Shown here: positions 1-4,502 of the stretch, piece after piece | Layout: each line of letters opens with the position of its first letter | How positions within the stretch are numbered: the stretch's first letter is position 1 | Assembly: GCF_014297355.1 (NCBI RefSeq) | Contig: NZ_JACOQE010000024.1 | Location: 1-5,530, forward strand | Direction of reading: 5' to 3' | DNA: 5,530 nucleotides | From: Blautia intestinalis | GTDB taxonomy: Bacteria; Bacillota; Clostridia; Lachnospirales; Lachnospiraceae | The notes under the pieces: generated by a model | The model's database searches: none | Told to the model about the DNA's origin: nothing | Seen by the model: only the letters and a program-made list of their open reading frames with translations | Made by a program: the position numbers and the translations under genes

Positions 1-72
1 TGTGTGGTAACTTTACAATATCAAATACTGGTAAGAATTGCCATTGCCTATTTTATTATTGAGAAAAAGAAA

Positions 73-106
73 GCTGCGCCACAGCCTTGGCAGGCCATCG
101 CGCAGC
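73..106 (-). terminator. Hairpin terminator of the membrane-protein gene
   Basis: A 7-bp perfect stem (GCTGCGC at 73-79, GCGCAGC at 100-106) with an inner GCCT/AGGC pairing is followed, reading the minus strand, by a T-rich tract (TTTCTTTTTCTC). It lies about 40 bases after the stop of the minus-strand gene that ends at 148, so it most likely ends that transcript. Confidence 0.7.
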
Positions 107-147
107 GATTTTGTTCAACTTGAATTTATCTTGCAATTAGAAACCAT

Positions 148-582
148 TTATCTTGTATATGGTTCAGTGTCTTTTCCATCATATACAAATGCTTTTATAT
201 CCGTATTTTCATCAACCTCAGCATGAATACCTACCGTGTATTCTTTATCTGTAACATTCTGAAAAGAATAGCAACCGCCAGCAGGAATACTGTCAGATAC
301 AAGTTCCTGTTTTCCTTCACAGAGCAGATGTACAGTAATGTCAAAATCGTTTCTGTTCTGGACTGTCAACACGCCTGTATTAGACAAAATTTTTGCGTCA
401 GAATATGTAATTACATAGGAATCAGGCGTTGACTTTTCCGCACAGACCACAGAACACTCCCACTGTGTCTTTGCTTTTGCTTTTCGATAGGCTTCCGAAG
501 ACTTATATGTTGAAAATATAATCATTGTACTTATAGCAAGAATGCCAGTGATGACAAACGCTATTGTTACTTTTTTCTTCAC
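148..582 (-). CDS. Small membrane-anchored extracytoplasmic protein, function unknown
   Basis: The product is 144 residues. Residues 1-4 are MKKK, residues about 5-24 form one hydrophobic segment (IAFVITGILAISTMIIF), and the rest is polar and soluble. This fits a bitopic protein or uncleaved signal anchor with an outside C-terminal domain. No lipobox cysteine is visible. Residues 60-135 alternate short hydrophobic and polar stretches (for example GVLTVQNRNDFDITVHLL and EYTVGIHAEV), suggesting a small beta-sandwich, and contain three cysteines besides C43 and C47. I chose the GTG at 582-580 because GGAGG at 591-595 lies 8 bases upstream. The in-frame ATG at 588 is only 2 bases from that site, and the ATG at 603 lies upstream of it. 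The gene stands alone between its terminator and the IS110-type region. I do not recognise the family; small proteins of this design are common on clostridial mobile elements. Confidence 0.7.
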   Translation of the reverse strand: MKKKVTIAFVITGILAISTMIIFSTYKSSEAYRKAKAKTQWECSVVCAEKSTPDSYVITYSDAKILSNTGVLTVQNRNDFDITVHLLCEGKQELVSDSIPAGGCYSFQNVTDKEYTVGIHAEVDENTDIKAFVYDGKDTEPYTR

Positions 583-590
583 AACCATCA

Positions 591-595
591 CCTCC
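591..595 (-). promoter_or_regulatory. Ribosome binding site fixing a GTG start
   Basis: GGAGG on the minus strand, 8 bases before the GTG at 582-580. The spacing decides in favour of the GTG over the nearer ATG at 588-586. Confidence 0.65.
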
Positions 596-622
596 ACACA
601 CAAATTCCGATTCTTAATATAT

Positions 623-793
623 GAGTAGAGGCTTTTACAGTCTCTGCTCTTTCTTTATGATGAAGGTGATTGGTCTGACGTAATTTCCGATTGGGACACC
701 ACGCCCGAAGTTAAATGTGTCAGCCCGCCTTCATTGTTCTACATTCGATTCAGCAAGTTGGGAAAGATTGCTTCTCCCGTTTAACGAAAGAAT
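623..793 (+). ncRNA. Candidate IS110-family bridge RNA (seekRNA) region
   Basis: The non-coding stretch before the IS110-type transposase start folds into three consecutive stem-loops. The first is GAG(t)AGAG at 623-630 with CTCT(g)CTC at 642-649. The second is long and interrupted: ATGAAGG 660-666 pairs with CCTTCAT 728-734, CTGAC 675-679 with GTCAG 719-723, and TAATTTC 681-687 with GAAGTTA 707-713 (one G-U pair), leaving internal loops. The third, around 743-793, contains AGCAA/TTGCT (752-756/768-772) or, alternatively, GGGA/TCCC (760-763/775-778). A small 5' hairpin followed by two looped stems is the known design of IS110-group bridge RNAs, which are encoded upstream of the transposase and pair with target and donor DNA. 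The exact ends and the guide loops cannot be assigned without the intact element and its insertion site. The folding was done by eye. Confidence 0.5.
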
Positions 794-855
794 ATGAGTG
801 AACCTTGAAGAGCTGGATCCAATCATAAATCACTTACGAAAGGAGCGTCTTTCTT

Positions 856-993
856 ATGATTGCTGTTGGTATCGATGTTTCAAAATCCAAGAGCACCGTT
901 GCCATTCTCAATGGAGATGGCAGCATCCGTGCCAAACCTTTTGATGTCCACCATGTCGCTGATGAGCTGCAGGCATTGGTAGATTACACTTCC
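856..993 (+). pseudogene. IS110-family DEDD transposase, N-terminal fragment
   Basis: The ATG at 856 follows AAGGAG (840-845) with a 10-base spacer. The first ~44 residues begin MIAVGIDVSKSKSTVAIL and run to ADELQALVDY. GIDVSK with D7 is the start of the RuvC-like DEDD catalytic domain of IS110 transposases, where D7 would be the first metal-binding aspartate. Family members are usually 300-430 residues. Here similarity stops around codon 45, and the frame then runs on to 1350 through unrelated sequence that is antisense to the Xre gene at its end. The E and the later D residues of DEDD and the C-terminal serine domain are missing, so the product cannot be an active recombinase. Confidence 0.75.
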
Positions 994-1215
994 CAACAAG
1001 CAATTTTCAACCGACGCGCCGCAGCGCGGGAGGGCGAAAATACGGAAGTGGTACCCGCTTCCTATGCTTGCTACGAATGTTTTTATCCTTTAGGCTCTTA
1101 TCACCTACTACGGAGAAAAAGCGATTTTGCCAAACTTACGCAAAAGAAAAACGCTGCAACCTCAAAAAAGATTACAACGCTTTCTAAATCCTGTTCAGTT
1201 TTAAGTCGGACATTC
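994..1215. other. Intergenic remnant between IS110 fragment and Xre gene
   Basis: I see no convincing gene here. On the minus strand a very short frame (MSDLKLNRI, 1213-1184) starts 3 bases after the Xre stop. One frame over, an open stretch continues with QDLESVVIFFEVAAFFF, so this could be the broken start of a co-transcribed gene. There is a GC-rich imperfect palindrome at 1014-1028 (CGCGCCGCAGCGCGG) and a GGAAG/CTTCC hairpin around 1044-1063. The stretch probably belongs to the element backbone that the IS110 fragment now abuts. Confidence 0.3.
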
Positions 1216-1569
1216 CTATTCGCCCTCTTTTTCGACTTCGGAAATCTCCTTTGCCGTTGCGGTTACAATCCGTATGCCTGTATCGCTCATACCGTCAAGA
1301 AGCGCGTCAAGCTGCCGCCGCTGCGTGTTCTTCTCCGGCGGCGTTTCTAAAAGGAATTGGTCTACGGATATATGGTAACGCTGTATCAGCTCAAAGAATA
1401 TCTGTAAACTTGGGTGCTGCCCCTTGTTCTCAATGTTCGCAAGGTAGCGCGGCGAGATAAACATTTCGTCGCCTACTTTCTTGCGGCTCTCCTTGCATCC
1501 CTCACGCGCTGCCTTTATCGCTGCCCCAAAAGCCTTAAAGTCGTATCGTGGTACTGGTCTTTTTGCCAT
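1216..1569 (-). CDS. Xre-family helix-turn-helix regulator of a conjugative element
   Basis: The product is a 117-residue cytoplasmic DNA-binding protein. Residues about 14-70 form a Cro/C1-type helix-turn-helix domain: FGAAIKAAREGCKESRKKVG, then ISPRYLANIENKGQHPSLQIFFELIQRYHISVDQFL. The motif RYLANIENKGQHPS is very typical of regulators on Tn916- and Tn1549-like elements. The C-terminal part (TQRRQLDALLDGMSDTGIRIVTATAKEI) is also characteristic of that group. The start ATG at 1569 has GGGTG 7 bases upstream. The gene diverges from the leader and cassette promoter at 1666-1693. It probably represses element genes, in the manner of orf9 of Tn916; control of the neighbouring cassette is possible but not shown. 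Residues 25-34 (CKESRKKVGD) depart from the usual 'TREQVA' helix-2 region, so operator preference may differ. Confidence 0.85.
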   Translation of the reverse strand: MAKRPVPRYDFKAFGAAIKAAREGCKESRKKVGDEMFISPRYLANIENKGQHPSLQIFFELIQRYHISVDQFLLETPPEKNTQRRQLDALLDGMSDTGIRIVTATAKEISEVEKEGE

Positions 1570-1665
1570 AGTTATTCACCCTATTACATTTTACTGTTCC
1601 CCTTTCTTCTTGGATATGTCTACGTAGTTCTATCAGTTAGCCAAAATAATTCATATATATATATG

Positions 1666-1693
1666 TTGACAACAAGCTGCTTTTGTATATAAT
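1666..1693 (+). promoter_or_regulatory. Strong sigma-A promoter of the leader/KTR/methyltransferase operon
   Basis: A perfect -35 box TTGACA (1666-1671) and a perfect -10 box TATAAT (1688-1693) are separated by 16 bases, which predicts a start near 1700. It closely resembles, from memory, the promoter in front of tet(M)-type genes. Confidence 0.85.
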
Positions 1694-1718
1694 ATTATAT
1701 AAAAGGGGGGGAATGTTT

Positions 1719-1745
1719 ATGTTACATAGCATGCGTATTCGATAA
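1719..1745 (+). CDS. Leader peptide ORF (8 residues), possibly shortened
   Basis: An ATG at 1719 lies 7 bases after a G-run ribosome binding site (1705-1711) and reads MLHSMRIR, then TAA at 1743. The upstream ATG at 1713 is in frame but sits against the G-run. After the stop, the same frame stays open to TAG at 1839-1841 and spells KSKKIFPIFNMGFFVML, then LRMLYNKTNDV, across the attenuation hairpins. This could be the rest of a longer leader peptide interrupted by a small indel near 1740, or chance coding of the hairpin sequence. The role would be regulatory translation rather than a functional peptide. Confidence 0.45.
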   Translation: MLHSMRIR

Positions 1746-1889
1746 GCATTGAAATCAAAAAAGATTTTTCCCATTTTCAATATGGGCTTTTTTGTCATGC
1801 TTATTTTGCGTATGCTATACAACAAAACTAACGACGTATAGACATAGTATAAAAACTATGCCTTAATTTTGTTGTAGTATTATATGTAT

Positions 1890-1934
1890 AAATGCAGGTC
1901 AATGCTCATGTTGAGAATTGACCTGCATTTTTTT
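1890..1934 (+). terminator. Leader (attenuator) terminator
   Basis: A perfect 14-bp stem (AAATGCAGGTCAAT at 1890-1903, ATTGACCTGCATTT at 1917-1930) has a small inner CTC/GAG pair in its 13-base loop and is followed by a run of seven T residues (1928-1934). It ends 19 bases before the first structural gene, so unless antitermination occurs the operon should be off. Confidence 0.85.
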
Positions 1935-1953
1935 GCGCAAAAGGAGAAATATT

Positions 1954-2133
1954 ATGCTTGAAAAATATTGGATAAAATGTCCAATTTGTAACGGAAAGAC
2001 GAGGGTTCAAGTATTTTATAATACGGTATTAAGAAATTTTCCTCTTTTCTGCCCTAAATGTAAATTAACGCATATCGTTGATGTTGAAAAACTAGAAATC
2101 ATAATCAAAAACTCTGAAAAACAAACTTTTTAA
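1954..2133 (+). CDS. Cysteine-rich KTR-family zinc-ribbon protein
   Basis: This is a 59-residue protein with two CPxC knuckles, C9-P-I-C12 and C33-P-K-C36, expected to bind one zinc ion. The first knuckle is followed by NGKTR (residues 13-17), the signature of the Cys-rich KTR family (Pfam Cys_rich_KTR). The start ATG at 1954 has AAGGAG (1941-1946) 7 bases upstream. Upstream in-frame starts would lie inside the leader terminator. Members of this family are small proteins of unknown function that repeatedly sit beside tet genes on clostridial conjugative transposons. Here it is the first gene after the tet-like leader and is followed 23 bases later by the methyltransferase gene, so the two are co-transcribed. 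A role in nucleic-acid binding or regulation is plausible but unproven. Confidence 0.88.
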   Translation: MLEKYWIKCPICNGKTRVQVFYNTVLRNFPLFCPKCKLTHIVDVEKLEIIIKNSEKQTF

Positions 2134-2156
2134 TTTTGAAAAGGAAGGATATTTAA

Positions 2157-3146
2157 ATGAAACACTTACCTAAAAGTACACCTACGGAAATATTGAATGA
2201 CCCATACGGATTTACTTACAAAGAAATGTCGGAAGTAATTGGAGAGGATAAAGCAAGAGCCTTATATACGGAATTGTATAAACAGCCATTTCACAAAGAA
2301 AATCTATCAATATCAACAAAAAAAGTCTATAAAAGTAGCGATACTGAAAAGTATGTTTATGAATTGAAAGATAACAGGTATATTGAAACGGTTTTTATTA
2401 AACGGCGAGATGGTGGGACTGTTTGCGTAAGTACGCAAGTTGGTTGTTCTGTTGGCTGTATTTTTTGTGAGTCCGGACGCAATGGTTTTGTTCGTAATCT
2501 AACACCGTCTGAAATTGTGCAGCAGGTTGTATTGATACGTCAAAAAGTAAATCGTATCGTTTTTATGGGAATGGGAGAACCTTTATTCAATTACGACAAC
2601 TTGATTGCAGCAATCCATATTCTTCGAGATAGAAATGGACTTAACTTTCCAACCGACGGCATTACCGTATCAACAGTTGGTCCAGTTAATCAATTAAAAA
2701 AATTGCGCGAAGAACATCTAAAAATTCAGTTGACAATATCTTTACATGCAGCAACACAGGCTGCGAGAAACTGTATCATTCCTCATATGCACATGTACGC
2801 TATTGAAGATGTTGTTAAGCAAGCATTGTCCTATTCTCAAAGGCATAATCGAAAAGTGGTATTTGCGTATTTGCTTTTACCAGGTATAAATGACCGTTCC
2901 TCAGATATAAGGCAACTTGCAAAATGGTTTAAGGGCAAAAATGTTATGATTAACGTGCTGCAATACAACCCGACGAGTAATTCAAAAATTAGAGCACCAC
3001 AAAAACAAGAAATGGTTGCGTTCAAACATCAATTAGAGCAAACAGGACTTGAAGTTACCATGAGAGTTTCTCATGGTAGAGAGATTAAAGCAGCTTGTGG
3101 ACAGTTAGCTAATACATATAATAAAGCCAAAAAACAACAGAAATAA
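2157..3146 (+). CDS. RlmN/Cfr-family radical SAM 23S rRNA methyltransferase
   Basis: Enzymes of this family methylate A2503 of 23S rRNA: RlmN at C2 (housekeeping), Cfr at C8 (multidrug resistance). The 329-residue product has the 4Fe-4S radical SAM motif C97-x3-C101-x2-C104. It also has the preceding conserved C90, the SAM-binding GMGEP (138-142), SLHA (195-198), and the C-terminal methyl-carrying cysteine C314 in KAACGQLAN, so all catalytic cysteines are present. The N-terminal RNA-binding part (about 15-75) is shorter than in RlmN (~384 residues) or Cfr (349). The text around the cluster (QVGCSVGCIFCESGRNGFVRNLT) is nearer RlmN than classical Cfr but has ESG where A/S-TG is usual, so it looks like a separate branch. 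AAGGAAGGA (2141-2149) precedes the ATG. Location behind an attenuation leader on mobile DNA points to a resistance or ribosome-protection role rather than the core RlmN. C2 versus C8 specificity cannot be read from the sequence. Confidence 0.9.
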   Translation: MKHLPKSTPTEILNDPYGFTYKEMSEVIGEDKARALYTELYKQPFHKENLSISTKKVYKSSDTEKYVYELKDNRYIETVFIKRRDGGTVCVSTQVGCSVGCIFCESGRNGFVRNLTPSEIVQQVVLIRQKVNRIVFMGMGEPLFNYDNLIAAIHILRDRNGLNFPTDGITVSTVGPVNQLKKLREEHLKIQLTISLHAATQAARNCIIPHMHMYAIEDVVKQALSYSQRHNRKVVFAYLLLPGINDRSSDIRQLAKWFKGKNVMINVLQYNPTSNSKIRAPQKQEMVAFKHQLEQTGLEVTMRVSHGREIKAACGQLANTYNKAKKQQK

Positions 3147-3156
3147 TTTAATTAAA

Positions 3157-3187
3157 AGAGCCAGACGCACAGACGCAGAGCCGATAA
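3157..3187 (+). repeat. Inverted repeat, left copy
   Basis: About 31 bases match the minus strand of 5486-5517. Twelve identical bases (AGAGCCAGACGC) are followed by a short variable spacer (AC here, TTA there) and fifteen identical bases (AGACGCAGAGCCGAT), after which each copy enters its own terminator stem. The stem loops themselves differ, so this is a conserved module end rather than a recent duplication of the whole terminator. Confidence 0.75.
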
Positions 3188-3225
3188 TATGCAGTTTGAA
3201 ATACTGCTGTTATCGGCTCTTTTTT
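3157..3225 (+). terminator. Terminator of the KTR-methyltransferase operon
   Basis: An 11-bp stem (AGAGCCGATAA 3177-3187, TTATCGGCTCT 3210-3220) with an inner GCAGT/ACTGC stem is followed by a T-run from 3220. It starts 30 bases after the methyltransferase stop. The preceding segment, AGAGCCAGACGC (3157-3168) and then AGACGCAGAGCCGAT, reappears in inverted orientation at 5482-5517. Confidence 0.88.
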
Positions 3226-3372
3226 GATTTTAATTTGTGCCCCTAATAACCATATTGGAGCAAAATCAGAACTGTTGCTTGTCGTTCTTTGATTTCCGCA
3301 GCAGCTTTGAAAAATCAAAGCCGCCGTTTCTTTTTATCTTCTAATGAAATGACGCGGTATCACTGTTGAAAT
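3226..3372. other. Intergenic segment with a 9-bp inverted repeat
   Basis: I see no gene in this stretch. It holds a perfect 9-bp inverted repeat, CTTTGATTT (3287-3295) and AAATCAAAG (3312-3320), followed on the plus strand by a T-rich tract (3327-3335). It also holds AGCCGCCG (3319-3326), which can pair with CGGCGGCT at 3373-3380, the left arm of the hairpin around the next ribosome binding site. Confidence 0.5.
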
Positions 3373-3396
3373 CGGCGGCTAAAGGAGGTAGCCGCC
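3373..3396 (+). promoter_or_regulatory. Ribosome binding site in the loop of a perfect hairpin
   Basis: GGCGGCTA (3374-3381) and TAGCCGCC (3389-3396) form an 8-bp perfect stem whose 7-base loop is exactly the Shine-Dalgarno sequence AAGGAGG (3382-3388). The ATG at 3397 follows the stem directly. The left arm, extended by C3373, can instead pair with AGCCGCCG at 3319-3326, giving two mutually exclusive folds that would present the ribosome binding site differently. Confidence 0.6.
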
Positions 3397-3534
3397 ATGA
3401 AGCAAAAAGCATATCGACAAAATCCGACAGTTATTGACTTATCAAAAAAAGCCCGCCCACCACCGGGGGAAACTACGCTTATATATATGAACTGTCTAAT
3501 CATCTGGATACTGCTTACAATGCCTATTTGGTAA
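3397..3534 (+). pseudogene. Short frameshifted gene remnant, family unknown
   Basis: As written, the frame gives 45 residues, MKQKAYRQNPTVIDLSKK followed by ARPPPGE and a hydrophobic tail. Adding one base within the GGGGG run at 3465-3469 would switch to a frame reading NYAYIYELSNHLDTAYNAYL, which looks much more like normal protein than the tail it replaces. The gene therefore probably suffered a homopolymer frameshift. It then runs at about 3520-3530 into the minus-strand sigma-like remnant, so its 3' end is also missing. The excellent ribosome binding site shows it was once, or still is, translated. I do not recognise the family. Confidence 0.4.
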
Positions 3535-3899
3535 AAATTGAACTCATACTCGTAGTAGAGCAGGAAACGTCGCCTTTGTATCTCTGGCAGTCTGTCAACC
3601 GCCTTACAGAGCAGTTCCGCCCGTTCTGCTTCAATCATTTGTTCCTCAATGCTCTTAGGCAGCTTTAACGCCCGCCTGTTCAGCGTTTCGTCCCATACTT
3701 CCGAAAACTCCCTGTGCCGCTCGTCCCATTGGAGAAGATTCCTGTTCCTGCGTTCCATCTGCCGAAATTCAAAGAATAACTGCTCGGATACTTCCAGTTC
3801 GTGGTGTTCCCCCTGCCCGTCCTTAAAACTGATAAAATACCTTATACCGCTTTCCGTGGATTCCTCCCGAAGCGTGTACGCCTTAGCTTTATATGCCAT
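3525..3899 (-). pseudogene. Sigma-70-like protein of an ICE, C-terminally truncated
   Basis: The ATG at 3899 has AGGAGG (3908-3913) 8 bases upstream. Residues 1-125 are recognisable: MAYKAKAYTLREES, a beta-rich segment with ISFKDGQGEHHELEVSEQLFFEF, the polar stretch RRNRNLLQWDERHREFSE, and the start of sigma region 4, LPEIQRRRFLLYYEYEF (104-120). In intact relatives this continues into a helix-turn-helix and ends near residue 150-165. Here similarity ends at about I125 (near 3525). The frame stays open to 3360 with a tail (ending AATSFSRRFQQ) that is simply antisense to the small gene at 3397. The -35-binding helix is lost, so it is unlikely to work as a sigma-like factor. Confidence 0.7.
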
Positions 3900-3926
3900 C
3901 CCGTTTTCCTCCTGCCAAAAATAAGC

Positions 3927-3944
3927 GGGGAGATTCCACTCCCC
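3927..3944 (-). terminator. Short hairpin between sigma-like genes
   Basis: GGGGAG (3927-3932) and CTCCCC (3939-3944) pair around a 6-base loop. On the minus strand the stem is followed by GCTTATTTTT. It lies between the second and third minus-strand genes and could be a terminator or a processing or attenuation stem. Confidence 0.5.
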
Positions 3945-3982
3945 ACCCAGTAGCCCGCAGAATAATGGGATGTATTAGACGC

Positions 3983-4408
3983 TTACAAAATTTTCCGAAG
4001 CTTCTTCCGCAGATGGTCTAACCTCGCATAGATGGCACCAGTCGTCAAATGCACAAGTGGGGCAATCTCCTTTGTGGAATACCCCTGCATTTTCAGCAGG
4101 ACGATTTTCAAGGTACGCCCGTCCACCGTGACTAATACTTGATAGAGATTTTCGCTCTCAATCTCGTCCAGTAACTCCGCAACTGTATTCACCTCCGCTT
4201 GCCGCTCCCTGTCTGCCATGTCCTCAAGGTATTCCGCAACGTCATTCGTCCATCGGTAAAACCGCCTGTTGGAATTGAAGTCTGCCCTGTCCGCTATGCG
4301 TATCTGCTCAATGGTCACTTCATCAACGCCGCACTCACGCAGCAGCTTTTCCTCCGCTTCTTTCCAGATACGCCATTTCCTGTCCTCCCGTCCGTGGTTG
4401 TATGCCAT
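3983..4408 (-). CDS. Sigma-70-like transcription factor of a conjugative element
   Basis: The product has 141 residues, starting MAYNHGREDRKWRIWKEAEEK. It is largely helical and charged, with a C-terminal region-4-type helix-turn-helix at about 108-140 (GYSTKEIAPLVHLTTGAIYARLDHLRKKLRKIL). The ATG at 4408 is preferred because GGAGG (4417-4421) lies 8 bases upstream; the in-frame TTG at 4423 overlaps that site. No recognisable region 2 (core-binding, -10 recognition) is seen, so it may act as a partial or auxiliary sigma factor or a DNA-binding regulator. Proteins of this type are frequent, and usually adjacent to others like it, on Tn916/Tn1549-like elements. It is the second of three tandem minus-strand genes. 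Function on the element is inferred from family context. Confidence 0.82.
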   Translation of the reverse strand: MAYNHGREDRKWRIWKEAEEKLLRECGVDEVTIEQIRIADRADFNSNRRFYRWTNDVAEYLEDMADRERQAEVNTVAELLDEIESENLYQVLVTVDGRTLKIVLLKMQGYSTKEIAPLVHLTTGAIYARLDHLRKKLRKIL

Positions 4409-4450
4409 TCTTTCTTCCTCCAATCAGAATTGATTGAGAGGGCAGAGAAA

Positions 4451-4488
4451 AGCCCCCTCATTTTCCCAAAGGAAAAAACAAGGGGGCT
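4451..4488 (-). terminator. Hairpin terminator after the first sigma-like gene
   Basis: AGCCCCCT (4451-4458) pairs with AGGGGGCT (4481-4488), with an inner TTTTCC/GGAAAA stem, 14 bp in total. On the minus strand the hairpin is followed by TTTTCTC. It lies 15 bases after the stop of the gene ending at 4503 and before the ribosome binding site of the next, so the next gene depends on read-through or an unseen promoter. Confidence 0.7.
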
Positions 4489-4502
4489 GAACGCCTTAAA
4501 TT

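Larger units (their letters stand above)
600..993 (+). mobile_element. Truncated 5' part of an IS110-family insertion sequence
   Basis: This segment combines a structured non-coding left end with the start of a DEDD transposase in the order expected for the IS110 group. IS110 elements lack terminal inverted repeats, so the left boundary is only approximate: somewhere between the start region of the minus-strand gene and the first hairpin at 623. The right boundary is where transposase-like protein sequence stops, near 990. The remainder of the transposase is not present in the window on either strand, so the element is dead unless served by a complete copy elsewhere. Confidence 0.6.
1700..1934 (+). 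promoter_or_regulatory. tet(M)/tet(W)-type transcription attenuation leader
   Basis: The ~235-base transcribed leader holds, in order: a G7 ribosome binding site and short ORF; a first terminator-like hairpin (CCCAT 1770-1774 with ATGGG 1782-1786, then TTTTTT after a C); a large hairpin, TACAACAAAA 1818-1827 with TTTTGTTGTA 1867-1876, enclosing CATAGT/ACTATG (1843-1848/1855-1860); an alternative pairing CTATAC 1815-1820 with GTATAG 1836-1841 that excludes the large one; and a 14-bp terminator at 1890-1934. This matches the architecture known for tetracycline ribosomal-protection genes, where a ribosome on the leader peptide determines whether transcription passes the terminator. From memory the sequence is close to the Tn916 tet(M) leader. 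Here it precedes KTR and RlmN/Cfr-type genes. The inducing drug is unknown. Confidence 0.75.

Noticed and set aside
994..1350. Continuation of the IS110 transposase reading frame to 1350
   Set aside because: Beyond about codon 45 the protein no longer looks like a transposase, and its last part is antisense to the well-supported Xre gene.
1637..1825. Minus-strand open frame of 62 codons
   Set aside because: It is antisense to the promoter and attenuation leader, has no ribosome binding site, and its sequence is explained by the hairpins.
1918..1953. Longer start for the KTR protein at 1918
   Set aside because: It would begin inside the terminator stem; the ATG at 1954 has an ideal ribosome binding site and gives the family's normal length.
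1954..3146. A tetracycline-resistance gene expected after the tet-like leader
   Set aside because: No elongation-factor-like GTPase sequence is present; the genes behind the leader are the KTR protein and the radical SAM methyltransferase.
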